Below are positions 60,617 to 64,000 of a DNA stretch of 64,000 nt, piece by piece (position 1 is the first letter of the stretch; the number at the start of each line of letters is the position of its first letter). A model generated the notes under the pieces. The model searched no databases. It saw only the letters and a program-made list of their open reading frames with translations, and was not told the origin of the DNA. Source of the stretch: Typhlomys cinereus (taxonomy: Eukaryota; Chordata; Mammalia; Rodentia; Platacanthomyidae). The translations under genes and the position numbers were made by a program. The stretch is from contig JALPQD010000102.1 in assembly GCA_023101885.1 (NCBI GenBank), positions 5,082,971 through 5,146,970 of the forward strand, in the 5' to 3' direction.

Positions 60617-62509
60617 CTGAAAAAGAGAGGAAACAAAGTGACCACACGGCCACTGCCGGGCTCGGTTTCCTCTACTGGGAGCCCTCACAGCACTCAGTGC
60701 TCCCAGGTGGCACTCCAACCAACGAAGAGGCAAGCTGGCACATGGGTATACCAGCAGCCCTACCCAATTCACCCACATTTAACCATGCTGTATCTAGCGT
60801 TCATCTGCTACCTTTATTCAGTGTTTACATTAAATATACATTAACACTTCTGTCCCATAGTAACGTAACAACATAGATTTTGTTAATTATTTTTAAATAG
60901 TTAAGAAAACTGAAGTATTAGAAAGTTAAGATTTTACCCAAGGGACTGGGAAGATGACTTAGTTGGCAACATATCTACTGTACAATCGTGAGAACTTGAG
61001 TTCAATCTCCAGAAACAAAAAGGAAAGCTGGCGAGCTGCCTATCATCCATCCAGCGCCGGGGAGGGGGAAATATGTGGGTCTCTGGGCCTGCTGGCCAGC
61101 TTAATTGATGCGCCTCAGACTAGAGAGAGACTACCTAGTTCCTCAATAAAGTAAGGTAAATAGTTCCTGAAGAACAACATAGGAAATTGACCTCTGGCTT
61201 CCACAAACATGAGCTATATAACTATATACACCTGCGGGCGCACACACAAGAATATGCACATGTGCACAAACACGCGTGTGCACACACGCAATCACACACA
61301 CACACACACATCACAGAGCCCATTGACAAGACTGGATGTAGTCTTTCTGGATCTTAGCCTCTGACTTAATGAGGAGGAGAGTAGACAACTCGTGGTTAGA
61401 ATCCTGGGACTACTGAGGTTCTGACTCGCTTGCTTGACCTTAGCCAAGGTTCTCTCTAGGCCTCCTTTCCTTGTTATGCATGGTGAGAGGGAACACTAGA
61501 TGGTAACTGAAGATACTTCTAGCCTCTGTCTCCTAGAAGTCTGAGGATTACATTATGGTAATGCGACCAGTATATATGACAATGCCGGGGATGCTCTCTC
61601 AGGCTTTGTTGTATGAACGTGACTCTACAAATCTCTGAGCCTAAGGGACAGGAAGTGGAAGCCTGACCTGGGTTGGGCCTTCAGCAGGTCTCAGGAAAGG
61701 AGTAAGACCCAGGAAGAATGTTCTGGAGGCAGTGGTCAGGAGGCAAACAGGAAAAGGAGGGAACTTGGACCAGAACCAGGGGGTCAGGACATTAAGCAAA
61801 AGGGTGCATGGAAAGGACAAAGGGAGGTAAATAAGGGGGATATGTGGCTGAGATCAAATATTCTGCCCCAACCTATATGCGTCTAAGAGAAGAGGAGCAA
61901 GCAAGATGTGTCAAGAAGTCTTAAATGCATCCTTAAATGCCCATAAGGAAATACCTAAGTCAGGCCTTTATAGGCCAGAAGCTGATAAACATCTCAAATG
62001 GCAATGATTTATAGTTTAGGTTCTATCAATCCGAAAGATACTATATACAAATTACACATAAAAATAAATTTTTGTGGAGAGAGACTTCAGCTTTACTAGC
62101 TATCAGACTTGCTTTTCTTCTTTATTTTATGTCTGTCGTGTGTTATCATCGCCAATATGACTTTATAAATGTCACGGCAGGAAGGATTTTGTCATCACTG
62201 ACATAGGTGAGTGTGGGTTTACAAGCACACAAGGGCTGCATGTCAAAGATGCTCTTGACATTTCAAATAGACCGAATGATCTCTAAGGATGACTGGCAGT
62301 CATACAACCTTCATTTACTCACCTGCTCTGATACCTCCCTCTTCTATACCAGACACACAGAAGTTCCATAATGAAAAAAAGGTGTCTTGTTAAAGAAACT
62401 TGTTTTCAAAATAGACACCACTTTCCTAATGGACAGTGGAGAGCACCAATATCATCAGACACAGAATAAATACTTTCTGGTGATCATGAAATGATGTCCC
62501 ATTTCTTAC
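60617..62509 (-). other. Fras1: Fras1 intron, 1.9 kb
   Basis: Contains an old B4-like SINE with a CA-rich tail (60945-61310). The remainder, 61320-62500, appears unique, with no further repeat or exon recognised. Confidence 0.75.
60945..61310 (+). mobile_element. Old B4-like SINE
   Basis: Head gactgggaagatgacttagt, gagttcaatctccagaaaca, a diverged body with cctgctggccagcttaattg and gacctctggcttccacaaac, and a CA-rich tail (61240-61310). The order fits rodent B4; no target duplication is visible. Confidence 0.55.
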
Positions 62510-62650
62510 CTTTACATGTACCAGTGGCATCAGCGAAGTACCCACCAGGGCATTCAGAAACACATTTCCCATCATGTAACATTGTCTTCTCAGTACAGGT
62601 AAGACATCTGGGACTACTGGGGCCACAGCTCTTACAGGACTGGTCACAAG
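62510..62650 (-). CDS. Fras1: Fras1 exon, furin-like repeat (first in window, most 5')
   Basis: Internal exon of 141 bp (47 codons), phase 1 at both ends. The acceptor is ctttcctctccttag and the donor AAAG|gtaaga. It encodes an eight-cysteine FU module beginning CDQSCKSCGPSSPRCLTC and containing CPGGYFADATG, a clear FRAS1 match from memory. It is the most 5' exon in the window; the preceding exons (earlier FU repeat or VWC domains) lie beyond 64000. Seven codons of conserved sequence on each side of the first cysteine pair agree with the gene. No damage. Confidence 0.95.
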
Positions 62651-63274
62651 CTAAGGAGAGGAAAGGTCATCAGAGAAACTCTGTAAGGAACAGTGCATTT
62701 CACAACACCATTATTGCCCTCAGTATCACAATCTTATTGTCTGACTGCTCAGTGTTCTTGATTCCAAATTGTAAGATACTCTGTGTTTTCTATTTCCATG
62801 GTGGAAAGAGAACAGAAGAATTATTCATTGAACAAAGCATAACAAATACCCCACGGCATACCCATCAGTGTATCCAATACAATATGGGATTTAAAATTAA
62901 AATGACCTTTAGAGGCAAGGCTGTTAAACTTATCAAATAAAAATACAAGTTAACAGTTAAGTTTATATTTATGATAAATTATGAATATTATTGTGTAATT
63001 AGGTACCAAATAGAAGAAGGAATTCAGAAACTCAGAGTGCTACTAAGATAATGCTAATAAAATTATATTAAAATTAATGAATTGAAAACAATTTTCCTAG
63101 ATCTACTCATTGATTTGCTCTTAAAATGCTTATCTTGTCAGGTATACATACACTAGACATAATCAAATTAACTTGACTTTTACTTTAAATGCCTTATTAA
63201 CCTAATAGAAAGGAGAGAAGGAGAAAGGATAGATAATATTAGAAATATTAAATTTACCATTTCTCATAGTTAGG

Positions 63275-63990
63275 CACAGGTATTATTAACTTGACAGTTG
63301 AGGGTTTCAGCTCTGGGCACATTTGTAGAGAATTAGTGATTGAGTTAGGCCCAGAGCAAACCTGCAGGAGATAGTCTAGCTAATCTCCTGGGAAGGCCCA
63401 GCCTATGGGGGGTGGGACTAGGCCCTGAACAGATGAATAAAAATACTGAGAGTCGGTTGAGGAAGTTGGCATCCTTCTGTACATTTGACCAGACATGCTA
63501 GTCTGGCAAGTAAGGATTGTCCATCTCTCAGCTGTTATGTGGTGACGGTGTGTGGCCAGTTCCCTTCGCCCTGGTGTTGGTGCGTGCTCTCCCATCAAGC
63601 TGGACTAAGAACTGTAACCAGTAATCATTTTCTTTTTTTTTTCTTTTTTTAATTATTTAATTGTGCGTGTATGTGTGTGCACGTGTGTGTGTGTGTGTAT
63701 GTGTTTGTGTGTGTTCGTATGTGTGTGTGTAGAACCATGGGCAAATTCGGGAACCACCATGGACAGCCTCCACCTCCTCCTTCTTTACTCCGCCCCGGGA
63801 TTCACAGGCTCCGCCCTACCAGGACCAGAAACGCAGGCCGCCCCCGCTTCCGCCCGGCGTCTATACGTGGGATCTAAGCTCTGAACTCAGGACCTTCCTG
63901 AGCCACTCTCCAGCCCCTGTAACCAGTAATCATAAGACAAAATAAATCCCTTGTGCCCTTAAGCTGTTTGATGGTCATTTATCAGCAACC
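63275..63990 (+). mobile_element. URR1-type MITE split by a SINE
   Basis: 63275-63628 contains attaacttgacagttgagg, gtgggactaggccctgaaca, gatgaataaaaatactgag and cttcgccctggtgttggtgc. The end of the element, with acaaaataaatcccttgtgc and cttaagctgtttgatggtca, resumes at 63934 after the nested SINE. No coding capacity. Confidence 0.55.
63629..63916 (-). mobile_element. Young tRNA-head SINE with (CA)n-type tail, copy 6 (reverse, head deletion)
   Basis: Reverse copy of the family, with an A tail (plus-strand poly-T 63633-63651), a variable TG tract (63663-63731) and a well preserved right half (ctccgccctaccaggaccag on plus). A perfect 17-bp duplication, CTGTAACCAGTAATCAT, flanks it at 63612-63628 and 63917-63933. 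Compared with copy 5, about 26-30 bp of the tRNA-like head between boxes A and B is missing, so it probably cannot be transcribed by Pol III. Confidence 0.9.
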
Positions 63991-64000
63991 ATGCAGGTGA

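Larger units (their letters stand above)
62651..64000 (-). other. Fras1: Fras1 intron (partial), 5' edge of window
   Basis: Intronic sequence upstream (gene sense) of the first visible exon. 62660-63270 is AT-rich with no recognised element. From 63275 to the end is a URR1-type MITE split by a young SINE. No exon was recognised. Confidence 0.7.

Noticed and set aside
60428..60778. 116-codon minus-strand frame longer than the FU frame at the same place
   Set aside because: It is out of frame with the eight-cysteine module and with both splice junctions. The shorter frame is the real one.
63663..63884. Cys/Val-rich small open frames, also seen at 5863-6150, 11667-12139, 39438-39643 and 56259-56519
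   Set aside because: They read through the (CA)n tails and GC-rich right halves of the SINE family and are non-coding.

Overview
This is vertebrate (mammalian) genomic DNA: short exons bounded by canonical AG/GT sites, kilobase introns, LINE-1 and tRNA-derived SINEs with target-site duplications, and long (CA)n, (CCTT)n and (TC)n microsatellites. The SINE population (B1-like, B3/B2-like, B4-like ID-B1 fusions, ID-like and URR1-type MITEs) points to a rodent of the mouse-related clade. The most abundant and youngest SINE, however, is neither the murine B2 nor the rat ID element. It has a B2/ID-like tRNA head joined to a different right half and a (CA)n tail, so a non-murid lineage is likely (a heteromyid or dipodoid is my guess). 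The species cannot be fixed from the sequence alone.

The only protein-coding host gene I recognise is Fras1, lying entirely on the minus strand. Nine internal exons are visible. In transcript order they run from position 62650 down to 402. Each encodes one eight-cysteine furin-like (FU) repeat and every junction is phase 1, so the 1332 coding bases (444 codons) read through without a break. Fras1 is an extracellular basement-membrane protein of epithelia that works with FREM1 and FREM2. Its first exons (VWC domains) and its CSPG and Calx-beta exons must lie outside the window, upstream above 64000 and downstream below 1.

Layout: 1-9.8 kb holds four FU exons with short introns. 9.8-44.7 kb is one 34.8-kb intron. 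It carries a 5'-truncated L1 (12.9-13.5 kb) and a striking nested pair of same-strand L1s at 18.4-32.5 kb. The older one (L1-A) is full length and heavily mutated. The younger (L1-B) inserted into the 3' UTR of L1-A and left a 16-bp target-site duplication. L1-B keeps an array of six GC-rich promoter monomers, an intact ORF1 and an ORF2 broken only by two single-base deletions in the endonuclease region. 44.7-64 kb holds five more FU exons separated by introns of 1.7-10.4 kb that contain mostly old SINE and MITE remnants and unannotated unique sequence.

The L1s and FRAS1 are antisense to each other. Nothing in the window suggests bacterial operons, CRISPR arrays or rRNA/tRNA genes. The least ordinary material is the L1-in-L1 nest, the L1 promoter monomers (each with a splice-donor-like site), the young SINE family, and two diverged direct repeats that flank single FU exons.
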